DNA of 64,000 nucleotides. Source: Streptococcus mitis. Its GTDB lineage: Bacteria; Bacillota; Bacilli; Lactobacillales; Streptococcaceae. The translations under genes and the position numbers were made by a program. Positions 14,970 through 22,451 of this stretch are shown piece by piece. Where the stretch lies: positions 62,001 through 126,000 of the forward strand of contig MKYF01000001.1 of NCBI GenBank assembly GCA_001914195.1, in the 5' to 3' direction. The notes beneath the pieces were generated by a model that did not search any database, was not told where the DNA came from, and saw nothing but the letters and a program-made list of their open reading frames with translations. Numbering within the stretch: position 1 is the stretch's first letter; the number at the start of each line of letters is the position of its first letter.

Positions 14970-16547
14970 ATGAGCGATATAGTAAAAAGCAAAGAACTTC
15001 TTACAAGATATTCACTTGCAAGAATCCCTTTTATTGCTATCAATACCATTGAGCCAAGTAGAACATTAGATATGTTAAAGGCAATATCTGAAGAATTACA
15101 ACTTCCATTCAATGTACATACTCTCACCAAAGGTGTGTATGATCTTAGTTCTGGTAAGAATGTTAACGAAGATAAATCTGTTTATGGTGCAATAGATTAC
15201 ATGACGGACCAAATGCAAAAGAAACAATACCAAACTATCGTATTGACAGAGGTTCCGGATCTTAGTAATGAAAATAGCGATTCTAAACAAGTCTTAGCAC
15301 TGGTCAATTTAGCCAATGAAACTGGAGGCGTTGTAATCGTTTTTACCAATACCTCTATTTGGAATCAACTTCAACGGCAAGGTATGACAGTAAAAATTGA
15401 TTTACCTAACGAAGAGGAAATGTATTCGATAATTCAAGAATACATTGACGACTATCGAAATGATATCCAGATTGAATGGGACAACTCCGATATTCGAGAA
15501 GCTGCTGCAGCTCTCAATGGGGTAACTAGAATCGAGGCGGAGAACGTTATCGCTGCTTTGATTGCAAATAAGTGCATAAGAAAATCTGATTTAGATGAGA
15601 TAAGATTTGCAAAAGATCGCCTATTCTCTGATATCTCTGGTCTAGAAAAAATCGTTGTAGATGATTCTGTAAAGGATATCGGAGGGCTTGAAGGATTAAG
15701 GAAGTGGCTTAATGAAAAGAAAGAACTGCTAACTCCCGAAAAGAAAGATATGTTACGTGAGAAAGGTTTGCAACCACCTAGAGGAATACTCCTAGTAGGT
15801 GTCCCTGGATGCGGAAAATCTTTATCTGCTAAATCAATTTCCGCTAACTGGAAACTTCCATTATATCGTTTAGATTTTGCAACGGTTCAAGGAAGTTATG
15901 TAGGTCAGTCTGAACAGCAACTCAAAGATGCTCTAACTACCGCTGAGAATGTATCTCCGTGTATTTTATGGATTGATGAAATAGAAAAAGGGCTATCAGG
16001 AGCTACTGGTGGCGCTAATGATGGCGGTGTATCTACTCGTATGGTTGGTCAATTCTTATTCTGGATGCAAGAATGCAAAAAACAAGTTTTTGTAGTTGCA
16101 ACAGCTAATGATGTGTCTATGCTTCCGTCAGAACTTCTCCGTAGAGGAAGATTTGATGAGTTATTCTTTGTTGATTTACCAACTGCAGATGAGCGCAAAG
16201 AAATACTTGCTTTGTATTTTAAAAAATACTTAAGTCTAGAATTTGAAGGAGATTTTGCTGATAATATCATTCAAATAAGTGATGGTTTCACCGGAGCGGA
16301 CTTAGAATCGACAGTTAGAGATTTAGCTTACCGATCTATCGCTAATAGCAATTTTATTCTCAATGAAGAGAATATCATGACTGCTTTCAATAACGTAGTC
16401 CCACTCTCTCAAACTAGCCCAGAAAAAATTGAGGCTATTAGAGATTGGGGGAAAGAAAGAGCTGTTCCTGCATCTGGAAAACCAATCGGTGGAGAGGGAC
16501 TTGTTCATAAACAGAGTGGACCTAAAACAAGAAAAGTACTTGTTTAA
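14970..16547 (+). CDS. Ycf46/SpoVK-like AAA+ ATPase
   Basis: A 525-residue AAA+ protein. The N-terminal half (about 1-230) looks like the degenerate ATPase-like domain seen in Ycf46 proteins. KDIGGLEGLRKWL (about 235-247) leads into the active module: Walker A GVPGCGKS (277-284), Walker B CILWIDEIEK (Asp336, Glu337), sensor-1 ATAN (Asn380), and the arginine-finger segment RRGRFDE (391-397). The C-terminal lid includes GFTGADLES. No protease or other catalytic domain is attached, so it likely remodels or unfolds a partner. It is the last gene of the operon and is followed by a terminator. Ycf46 is known from cyanobacteria and plastids, but its job in this streptococcal setting is not known to me. 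Confidence 0.85.
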   Translation: MSDIVKSKELLTRYSLARIPFIAINTIEPSRTLDMLKAISEELQLPFNVHTLTKGVYDLSSGKNVNEDKSVYGAIDYMTDQMQKKQYQTIVLTEVPDLSNENSDSKQVLALVNLANETGGVVIVFTNTSIWNQLQRQGMTVKIDLPNEEEMYSIIQEYIDDYRNDIQIEWDNSDIREAAAALNGVTRIEAENVIAALIANKCIRKSDLDEIRFAKDRLFSDISGLEKIVVDDSVKDIGGLEGLRKWLNEKKELLTPEKKDMLREKGLQPPRGILLVGVPGCGKSLSAKSISANWKLPLYRLDFATVQGSYVGQSEQQLKDALTTAENVSPCILWIDEIEKGLSGATGGANDGGVSTRMVGQFLFWMQECKKQVFVVATANDVSMLPSELLRRGRFDELFFVDLPTADERKEILALYFKKYLSLEFEGDFADNIIQISDGFTGADLESTVRDLAYRSIANSNFILNEENIMTAFNNVVPLSQTSPEKIEAIRDWGKERAVPASGKPIGGEGLVHKQSGPKTRKVLV

Positions 16548-16561
16548 TCAGTTCATTATTT

Positions 16562-16602
16562 GGACACGGTAACTGTAATCTCAGTTTCGTGTCCATTTTT
16601 AT
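16562..16602 (+). terminator. Terminator of the AAA-ATPase operon
   Basis: GGACACG pairs with CGTGTCC, with an inner AACT/AGTT pairing, followed by ATTTTTAT. It lies just after the ATPase stop codon. Confidence 0.8.
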
Positions 16603-16694
16603 AATTCACTAAAGGAAGATCTTTTTTGAGAGTATTATTAAAAGGAATCTTAAATTGCAAAATATAACTTATAACACAATTAGGAGAAAAATAG

Positions 16695-17177
16695 ATGCCT
16701 AAACCAATATTAAATTCATATCAATCCCAAAAACAAACACAAGCAAGCCATATCATGACTTCTAACTTAAAACAACCACAGATAGATAAGTTGAGTCTAG
16801 ATAGGCTTCTAAGAAAATCACGGTCTAAAGAATATATGGATGCTATTCATCAGCTAGATGCAGGTGGACATGTTCATAATAAAAAAGAAGTAAATGAAAT
16901 TATTAATACAATTAAGTCGGAATTCCCAGATGTGGATATTAATGGAATTCTCCTAGGTTTTGTAGCAAAATGTTATTTAGGAGCACCTTACGAAGCGCAC
17001 ACCCTAGACTTGGTTGGAGAAATCATTGAGCATTATAAACGAGGAGAGCCATTACCTGGTGGACTCGATAAAGTCAAAAGCATTGCTTTACATGGAGGAT
17101 ATGATTTTATCGAAGTTTATACAGATTGTTGTCGAGCAATTAGCTCAAATGGTTCCGTATCAGTTATAAAAGATTAA
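16695..17177 (+). CDS. Hypothetical protein downstream of the AAA operon
   Basis: A 160-residue soluble protein without a recognised family. The N-terminus is Gln-rich and polar. From about residue 45 it is predicted helical, with DVDINGILLGFVAKCYLGAPYEAHTLD and HGGYDFIEVYTDCCRA as its most specific-looking stretches. RBS is TTAGGAG, and the AT-rich upstream region could carry a separate promoter (TTGCAA then TATAAC). It is separated from the ATPase operon by a terminator, so it may be an independent cargo gene or a regulated accessory of that system. Another possibility is a bacteriocin-immunity or signalling protein, with little support. Confidence 0.65.
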   Translation: MPKPILNSYQSQKQTQASHIMTSNLKQPQIDKLSLDRLLRKSRSKEYMDAIHQLDAGGHVHNKKEVNEIINTIKSEFPDVDINGILLGFVAKCYLGAPYEAHTLDLVGEIIEHYKRGEPLPGGLDKVKSIALHGGYDFIEVYTDCCRAISSNGSVSVIKD

Positions 17178-17359
17178 TTGTTCTTTACATTGATACAAGG
17201 GGAGATACAAGAGATAGTTCTTGCTTTTATATATGTAAGTGCTGAATACTAAGTATAATATAAGCTAGATGCCTCTGATACTTGTTGTTCAAAAGAGCTT
17301 TTTTATTTGGTTATTTATTTAATATAGTACAACAGTTTATTTTTTAGGAGGAAATACTT

Positions 17360-17631
17360 ATGTCTCAAGTTTCAGATAATCAAATGATGTTTAAGGTTTT
17401 AGGATCTGCTGTAAAAAATGCCAGACATTGGAAGACAATGTTCGTCAGGCTTGCCAATAGGAAGGTTTAGAGATCACGGTTGAACACGAAAGTGATTTTG
17501 TAAAGATTTCTAGTCATGGTGTGATGTCTACACCTGCATTAGTTCTTAATGAAGATGTTGTATCTTCTGGGAAAGTATTGAAAGTTCAAGATGTGAAGAA
17601 AATCATTAGGGAAGTATCATATGTTGATTAA
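17360..17631 (+). pseudogene. Broken thioredoxin-like redox protein (TM0996/MTH895 type)
   Basis: Good RBS (TAGGAGG) and ATG, then MFKVLGS followed by a one-base loss in the active-site codons. Restoring one G gives a GCKKCQTLEDNV active site. The frame then meets a TAG where a sense codon is expected, and continues as LEITVEHESDF, SSHGVMSTPALVLNEDVVSSGKVL to a stop at 17631. This is the small thioredoxin-fold family often found with permeases of arsenic clusters. Two separate lesions indicate a non-functional remnant. Confidence 0.8.
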
Positions 17632-17713
17632 TTTAATGGTATTGAATAATAGGGGAGATTTTTATGAAAATTAACCACTCCCCCATTATAAAATAACTAA
17701 AATAGGAGGATAT

Positions 17714-18121
17714 ATGAATCAAGTAACCATTTATCACAATCCAAATTGTGGAACGTCTAGGAATGTCCTAGCTATGATTCGAGCAGTAGGAATTGAACCA
17801 CAAATTATCGAATATCTGAAAACACCACCGAAAGAAAAAGAATTATAACAGTTATTAGTGCAGAGGGGTATTAGTGCTAAAGAATTACAACGTACCAATG
17901 TTCCAGAATTTGAAAAATATTATTTACAAGAAGCTAAATCGGAACACGATATTATAGACGCGATGATGATAGAACCAATTTTGATAAATCGTCTAATCGT
18001 CGTAACGGAAAAAGGAACGCTATTATGTAGACCATCAGAGAGAGTATTAGAAGTTTTACCTAAATCATTGGATAAAGATTTTGTAAAAGAAGATGGTGAG
18101 ATTGTTTGTAGTATCCGATAA
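17714..18121 (+). pseudogene. arsC: Arsenate reductase interrupted by one nonsense codon
   Basis: A full-length (135-codon) glutaredoxin-dependent ArsC of the plasmid R773 type, with the active-site motif HNPNCGTSRN near residue 12 and the conserved region IEPILINRLIV later. The only defect seen is TAA at 17846-17848, where a sense codon is expected (KEKEL-stop-QLL). The frame is otherwise open from 17714 to 18121. RBS is TAGGAGG. Reinitiation at GTG 17858 would lack the catalytic Cys. With the broken thioredoxin-like gene upstream, this is the tail of a decayed arsenic-resistance cluster. Confidence 0.85.
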
Positions 18122-18129
18122 ATAGAAAA

Positions 18130-18165
18130 AAGCTCTGCCATCGAAATGATAGCAGGGCTTAACTT
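18130..18165. terminator. Weak hairpin after the arsC remnant
   Basis: AAGCTCTGC pairs with GCAGGGCTT (one G-U pair) around a 13-nt loop. There is A-rich sequence on the left and only a short T run on the right, so it may terminate minus-strand transcription from the RloB gene as well. The region 18122-18281 contains nothing else recognisable. Confidence 0.4.
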
Positions 18166-18281
18166 CAATATCCAAATGATGTATTTATCTAAAAAAGTAG
18201 TGATTAGAATGATTTACCTTGCAATGTAGTGAAATTTAACAAAAAGAAAAAAACGCTTGAACTCGATTTTTATCATCGTTT

Positions 18282-18860
18282 TCAAATATCAAAAAAAGTT
18301 CTTAAAAATCTATTAACATTTGTATATGGATTTATATCAAAGTTATTTACAATGGAAGCCATATGATCACTATTTGATAGAGCTTGTGCGTATGACCTAG
18401 AAATAACAGTTATTGTTTTTTCATCTGTTTTTATATATTTTTTAGATAAATGATGTTCTAACTTATCAATTAATTGTTTAGCATCTAAAGCTCTAGTCAC
18501 TCTTTCATAATGTAACAATAGCCATAATTCAAAACATTTATTACAAAAAACGAGTTCAGAATTGTTTTCTTCACAAAGACTTTTTAAGGTAGTAAGTTTT
18601 TCAGATGAAGTATTATCTTTATCGATAACTAATACAATTTTGACAGGAGATGTTTCAAAGTTATGCCTTGTATAACACCTTTTTACATAATAAAACAAAT
18701 CCAATCCCTGCTTATTTACTTGCTTAGCAGAATAGCTTATTCCACCTTTAATACCAACAATAGATCTTAGAGCATCAAAATAAATTTTTTCTGTTTCCCC
18801 TTCTGTATAAAGTTTTATTTGAGGTGGATTTTTCCTCTCCTGACTTCTTCTTCTACCCAT
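18282..18860 (-). CDS. RloB-family protein (AbiLii-like), second gene of a defence pair
   Basis: A 192-residue protein with the RloB / TOPRIM-like pattern. YTEGETEKIYFDAL (about 17-30) supplies the acidic motif, VLVIDKDNTSSEKL (about 80-93) is the DxD-type motif, and FELWLLLHYE follows. The basic N-terminus is GRRRSQERK. RloB proteins are known partners of an SMC-like ATPase (RloA) near restriction loci, and AbiLii of lactococcal phage-abortive AbiL belongs to the same group as I recall it. Likely a nuclease-like effector. The start has AAAGGGGA inside the end of the upstream gene, with a gap of only 4 nt, so the pair is coupled. Confidence 0.75.
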   Translation of the reverse strand: MGRRRSQERKNPPQIKLYTEGETEKIYFDALRSIVGIKGGISYSAKQVNKQGLDLFYYVKRCYTRHNFETSPVKIVLVIDKDNTSSEKLTTLKSLCEENNSELVFCNKCFELWLLLHYERVTRALDAKQLIDKLEHHLSKKYIKTDEKTITVISRSYAQALSNSDHMASIVNNFDINPYTNVNRFLRTFFDI

Positions 18861-18864
18861 AGTA

Positions 18865-20061
18865 TTAATCCCCTTTAATAATTTCCTTTAATTTCCCAAC
18901 AAGAATTTCAGGGACAGCACCAAATAAACCTTTATTGTATCTTTTTACATAAGAATAATCTTGTCTATTTACTTCGGATTTAAAATCGTAAACAGAATAT
19001 AGTTCTGTTGCTCCATCAGCACTTCTGTCTGTGAAATAAATCTGTTCTTTTTTGAAGCCAGCATCCATTAGCTCTAATTCATGACTCGTTAAAATTACTT
19101 GGTTCGAATTTTCATCTGAGTTAAATACATCAACAAGTGCTTTTGATAAACCTAGATGAAATGAATCGTCAAATTCATCTATAAAAATAGTACTATTATT
19201 TAAAGTTAATAATATAGTTGATAACGCAATCATTTTTTTAGTACCATCAGACTCTTGACTAACTGATAAATCGAAAGTTTCTCCATCATGATCTCTATGT
19301 TTAATCTTTGTTTGAAACTCTGTGAAGCCAGCTGTAGATATAAATAGCTGTTTTATCTCATCTGGCATTGTAACATTAGATTGAAATTGAAGAACTTCGA
19401 AATCTACAATATTGAAATCGGCAGCTTGTAAAAAATTAATTAATTTTTTCTTTCTTTTTTTATCTTTTTGTAACTTATAAAGATGATCGAAAACAGGCGG
19501 AACCTCTCGAGAGATAAAAATTAAATTATTTCTAAACCAACGAAACACATTTAAGCAGTGATGATCATTAAATGCCTTTCCAGTGATTAAAAATAAGCTA
19601 TCCATTCGTGTTTTGTTCTTTAGCAATTCCAATTCTCTCGGTATAACCTCATAATTTCCTTTAATACGATGGAAATATGTCACAAACTCATTTCCCTCTT
19701 CTATTTCAAGATGCTCCTCAATTATTTCATCAGAGCAATAGGAAACTGAATATTTATATATAGTTTCTTCTATTAAGATTGTTATCTCGAAATTAATACT
19801 ATCAGGATTATTAGCGTAAGTTGGAAATGGATTTTTTAGTTTATCATCTTTTAAAACTAAATTTTGAAACGTTCTGAGAGATTTCATTAAATTACTTTTC
19901 CCTGAAGCATTTGGCCCAAAAATAATAGCACTCTTTAAAATTCTATGACCATTAAAAGATGCAAACTCATTATTTTTGCGAGTTTTCTTAACGGCTTCCA
20001 TTGAGAAATATGCTTCATCTTTGTATGAGTAGCAATTATTAAATACAAACTCCAATAGCAT
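18865..20061 (-). CDS. RloA/AbiLi-like AAA ATPase of a putative phage-defence pair
   Basis: A 398-residue SMC/OLD-type ATPase: Walker A FGPNASGKSN (about 48-57), a signature-like SVSQESDGTKKMIALS, Walker B TIFIDEFDDSFH and a switch VILTSHELELMD. A frame extending to 20133 exists, but the ATG at 20061 is preferred because GGAGGTC lies just upstream. It forms a two-gene operon with the RloB gene. In related systems the ATPase senses infection and controls the TOPRIM-like partner. That function is inferred from family and genomic setting, not shown. Confidence 0.75.
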   Translation of the reverse strand: MLLEFVFNNCYSYKDEAYFSMEAVKKTRKNNEFASFNGHRILKSAIIFGPNASGKSNLMKSLRTFQNLVLKDDKLKNPFPTYANNPDSINFEITILIEETIYKYSVSYCSDEIIEEHLEIEEGNEFVTYFHRIKGNYEVIPRELELLKNKTRMDSLFLITGKAFNDHHCLNVFRWFRNNLIFISREVPPVFDHLYKLQKDKKRKKKLINFLQAADFNIVDFEVLQFQSNVTMPDEIKQLFISTAGFTEFQTKIKHRDHDGETFDLSVSQESDGTKKMIALSTILLTLNNSTIFIDEFDDSFHLGLSKALVDVFNSDENSNQVILTSHELELMDAGFKKEQIYFTDRSADGATELYSVYDFKSEVNRQDYSYVKRYNKGLFGAVPEILVGKLKEIIKGD

Positions 20062-20104
20062 AACTGACCTCCTTGAAAACGAAAATTCGTATTCTATATT
20101 ATAG

Positions 20105-20133
20105 ATTATAACATTTTTTTTACATAAGTTCAC
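20105..20133 (-). promoter_or_regulatory. Promoter of the RloA-RloB pair
   Basis: On the minus strand, GTGAAC and TATAAT with a 17-bp spacer, about 45 bp upstream of the ATPase start. A small dyad (ATAGTT / AACTAT, 20139-20161) lies just upstream of the -35 and could be an operator. Confidence 0.5.
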
Positions 20134-20244
20134 GAAAATAGTTGTGTAAACGAAAACTATGTCTAAATACTAACATTTTAAAATTATTCTGAAAAATCAT
20201 TTTCCCCAATTATCAAGTCAGGTGCCACAAAGTCATACCTCTGA

Positions 20245-20655
20245 TTAAGTGAGTATCTTTAAAGCTGTCTGAGCTAACTCAAACAGCTTTTTTGGCTTAC
20301 GTCCCATTTTAGGTACTCTCCCTCTTGTTTTCTCAACAATAGTATACCCGTTTTTCTTGTATTGTGCTAGCCAGTTAAGAAGTATCGTACGACTTGGGAG
20401 ACCGTATTCAAGAGAAACTCTATCTTGAGACCAGTTTTCATGTAGGACTTTATCAATCATTTCTTGTTTTAATTCAGGAGAATAGTAACGATTTTTTTCT
20501 TTTTTGACGAACTCTATTCCATAACGATCAATCAATTTAATCATGTACCTAATATTAGAATTATTTATCCCAAATTTATTTGAAAGCTTCTCTAAGCTAT
20601 ATCCTTGTTTTCTAAGTTCATAGATCTGAACTTTATCATCATAAGTTAATTTCAT
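20245..20655 (-). pseudogene. IS3-family orfA, C-terminally truncated
   Basis: The 136-residue product has two HTH segments: the N-terminal one has VQIYELRKQGYSLEKLSNKFG and NIRYMIKLIDRYG, and a second one has QDRVSLEYGLPSRTILLNW. The usual KTRGR-PKMGRKPKK run follows. After that point normal orfA continues into a leucine-zipper region and frameshifts into orfB. Here it ends in about 15 unrelated residues (KLFELAQTALKILT). The final codons overlap a strong hairpin (AGCTGT..ACAGCT with a T run on the plus strand) that may serve as a terminator. Confidence 0.75.
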
Positions 20656-20710
20656 AATAAAAACACCCCATCGGCTAGATATTTTTGTCTAACTAATAGG
20701 GTGTAAGTCA
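20245..20710 (-). mobile_element. Truncated IS3-family insertion sequence, left end only
   Basis: The outer end (TGACTTACACCC on the minus strand, from about 20710) has the TG terminus typical of IS3-family inverted repeats and leads within 55 bp to an orfA-type frame. The orfB transposase and right end are missing, so the copy cannot move. It lies between the RloA-RloB pair and the left attachment site of the IME. Confidence 0.7.
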
Positions 20711-20731
20711 TGAAACGGAATGACCTATTAC

Positions 20732-20744
20732 TTAACTTCTGTAA
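20732..20744. other. Left attachment core of the rpmG IME
   Basis: TTAACTTCTGTAA matches TTAACCTCTGTAA in the 3' end of rpmG (31353-31365) at 12 of 13 positions. On the minus strand it sits in ACAGAAGTTAAGTAA, which encodes TEVK-stop, the same C-terminus as rpmG but with different synonymous codons. It lies about 95 bp beyond the integrase stop codon. Confidence 0.65.
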
Positions 20745-20813
20745 GGAGTAGACAGAGTTCTATATAACCCCTCAAAACCTTTATTTTAAAGGCTTTGTAA
20801 TTTATTGAAGAAA

Positions 20814-20836
20814 AAATGTAGAGACAAATGTAGAGA
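20814..20836. repeat. Left integrase arm-type repeat pair
   Basis: AAATGTAGAGA occurs at 20814-20824 and 20826-20836, period 12 bp, just after the integrase gene. The identical pair with identical spacing is found near the other end of the element (31232-31254). Confidence 0.7.
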
Positions 20837-20839
20837 CGA

Positions 20840-22105
20840 TTAAGTAGATAGTTCAGCTATTTTATCTAAATAAATATCTACTGCCTCTAATTTCTTCTTC
20901 GGTGCTAACTCGGCGTATGTATCCATAGTTGTGTTGATAGATTTATGTCCCATACGAACTTGTAGTTCTTTCCAGTTTGCCCCAGCATTTAACATCATTG
21001 AAGCATGAGTATGTCTGAAAATATGGAAACCATAATCAGGTAAACCAAGAGAAGTTAGTCGTTTTTTTAAAGTAGCACGTTCGTTTCTATCGCACATATA
21101 ATTTCCATAAATCGTTGGAAAGATTAACTTGGATTGAGGTAGACCTTGCTTTTTGAAATAGTTATTCATTTCTGTATAGAAATCCCTAAGGTCAGTGAGA
21201 GTAGAGTTTGGAACGGGAACCTGACGATTACCAGAATCGGTTTTTGCGGTTGGTTTACAAATCATACATCCTTTAGTACCAAGTTTCTTATTGGCGCTTT
21301 TCCACATCAATGTTTTATTTACAATAATTTCATTGTTTGTGAAATCCAAGTCATTTATTTCTAATGCTAGAAGTTCATTGATTCGCAATGCAGAAGCGAG
21401 TAAGGAATTGCAGATGGTAATAAATCGTCGATTAGCTCTGTTATTAGGCAGAGTTTTTAAGAATGATAACCATGTTTTTAATTCTTCATCATGCAAGACC
21501 ATAGTTCTACGAGAAGCTAATTTAGGCTTTGGAGGGATTTTGATAGTTTTCACTGGGTTTTTAGTTAATCCAAAATGTGTGATGCCAAAATCGAAAATAT
21601 CACTAAGTTTGTGAGTGACTGCTCCAAAGTCTTTTGCACTACCTTTTTCAGCACGCTTTTTCCCTGATTCAATCGATGTTCTAGCTTTTTGGGCGAGATT
21701 GTTAACCCATCTTTGAATGTCAGCAGATGTGATTTTTTCAGGAATGTAATCTCCGAATGCAGGGATGATGTAATTATATACGTATCCCTTCACTCTATTG
21801 ATTGTATTATGAGAAGTAACCCAAACTTGATAATTATTGAACCATTCTTCTGCAAGTTCAGAAAAAGTGGATAATCGTTTATCTTCTTTCCTCGTTCCAC
21901 CTGCTTTTTCAAAATTAACTCTAGCCGTTAGGATTTTACGGTCAAGTTGCCGTAGTGTTTTAGCTGTTATAGACGTTGTTACTTGTTTGCCTGTTTTTTC
22001 ATCGATACCTAAGTAAAGGCCTCGTAAAATATAACTAACCTCTCCGTTTGAATTTGTTTTTTTGATAACCTTTTTGTTATTGTAAGTTATAGTTTCAGAT
22101 GTCAT
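20840..22105 (-). CDS. int: Tyrosine-recombinase integrase of the IME
   Basis: A 421-residue integrase. An N-terminal arm-binding domain (about 15-65), a SAM-like core-binding domain (about 78-185) and the catalytic domain (200-410) are present. Catalytic residues are in place: Arg241 in SALRINELLAL, His361/Arg364 in HIFRHTH, His387 in MGHKS and Tyr397 in TMDTYAEL. It should catalyse insertion and excision at the rpmG 3' end, since the att core and arm repeats lie directly beyond its stop. It is intact, unlike the remnant at rpsD. Confidence 0.95.
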   Translation of the reverse strand: MTSETITYNNKKVIKKTNSNGEVSYILRGLYLGIDEKTGKQVTTSITAKTLRQLDRKILTARVNFEKAGGTRKEDKRLSTFSELAEEWFNNYQVWVTSHNTINRVKGYVYNYIIPAFGDYIPEKITSADIQRWVNNLAQKARTSIESGKKRAEKGSAKDFGAVTHKLSDIFDFGITHFGLTKNPVKTIKIPPKPKLASRRTMVLHDEELKTWLSFLKTLPNNRANRRFITICNSLLASALRINELLALEINDLDFTNNEIIVNKTLMWKSANKKLGTKGCMICKPTAKTDSGNRQVPVPNSTLTDLRDFYTEMNNYFKKQGLPQSKLIFPTIYGNYMCDRNERATLKKRLTSLGLPDYGFHIFRHTHASMMLNAGANWKELQVRMGHKSINTTMDTYAELAPKKKLEAVDIYLDKIAELST

Positions 22106-22140
22106 AATGCCCTTTCATTATACGGATATAAAATAAAAAG

Positions 22141-22187
22141 GCTAAAATAGAACATTTTCTATACATAACAGACAGTTCTATTTTAGC
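22141..22187 (-). terminator. Terminator between excisionase candidate and integrase
   Basis: GCTAAAATAGAAC pairs with GTTCTATTTTAGC around a 21-nt loop. On the minus strand it is followed by CTTTTTATTTT. It would uncouple int from the upstream rep/xis transcript. Confidence 0.75.
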
Positions 22188-22197
22188 ATAATTCATG

Positions 22198-22446
22198 TTA
22201 TTTCTCTAAGAATTGGAGAACATTTTCAAGTTTATAGTAAACAGTTCTGGTTCCTTCTATAGGTGGTTCCAGTCGTTTTAGTCCTTTTTCTTCCCAAGAT
22301 TTTAATGTATTCGGAGAAATTTGAAGGAGATTCAACAGATCTTTTTGGGTATATAGACCACAATAATTGAAGATGTGGGTTTCCTGTTGTAGGATTTGTA
22401 AGAGATTTAGTAGTAGGTTTTTAATTTCAAATAGTTCTGAGTTCAT
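22198..22446 (-). CDS. Small MerR-type HTH protein, probable excisionase
   Basis: An 82-residue protein. The C-terminal half is a MerR/Xis-like winged HTH: YTQKDLLNLLQISPNTLKSWEEKGL followed by the wing VYYKLENVLQFL. The N-terminus is a Leu-rich helix. Small size and position between rep and int are typical for the directionality factor (Xis) of ICEs and IMEs. It lies 5 nt downstream of the rep stop. Function is inferred from context. Confidence 0.75.
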   Translation of the reverse strand: MNSELFEIKNLLLNLLQILQQETHIFNYCGLYTQKDLLNLLQISPNTLKSWEEKGLKRLEPPIEGTRTVYYKLENVLQFLEK

Positions 22447-22451
22447 TATTG

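Noticed and set aside
17858..18121. GTG-started 87-codon gene
   Set aside because: It is the downstream part of the arsC frame after the nonsense codon and lacks the catalytic Cys; treated as part of the pseudogene.
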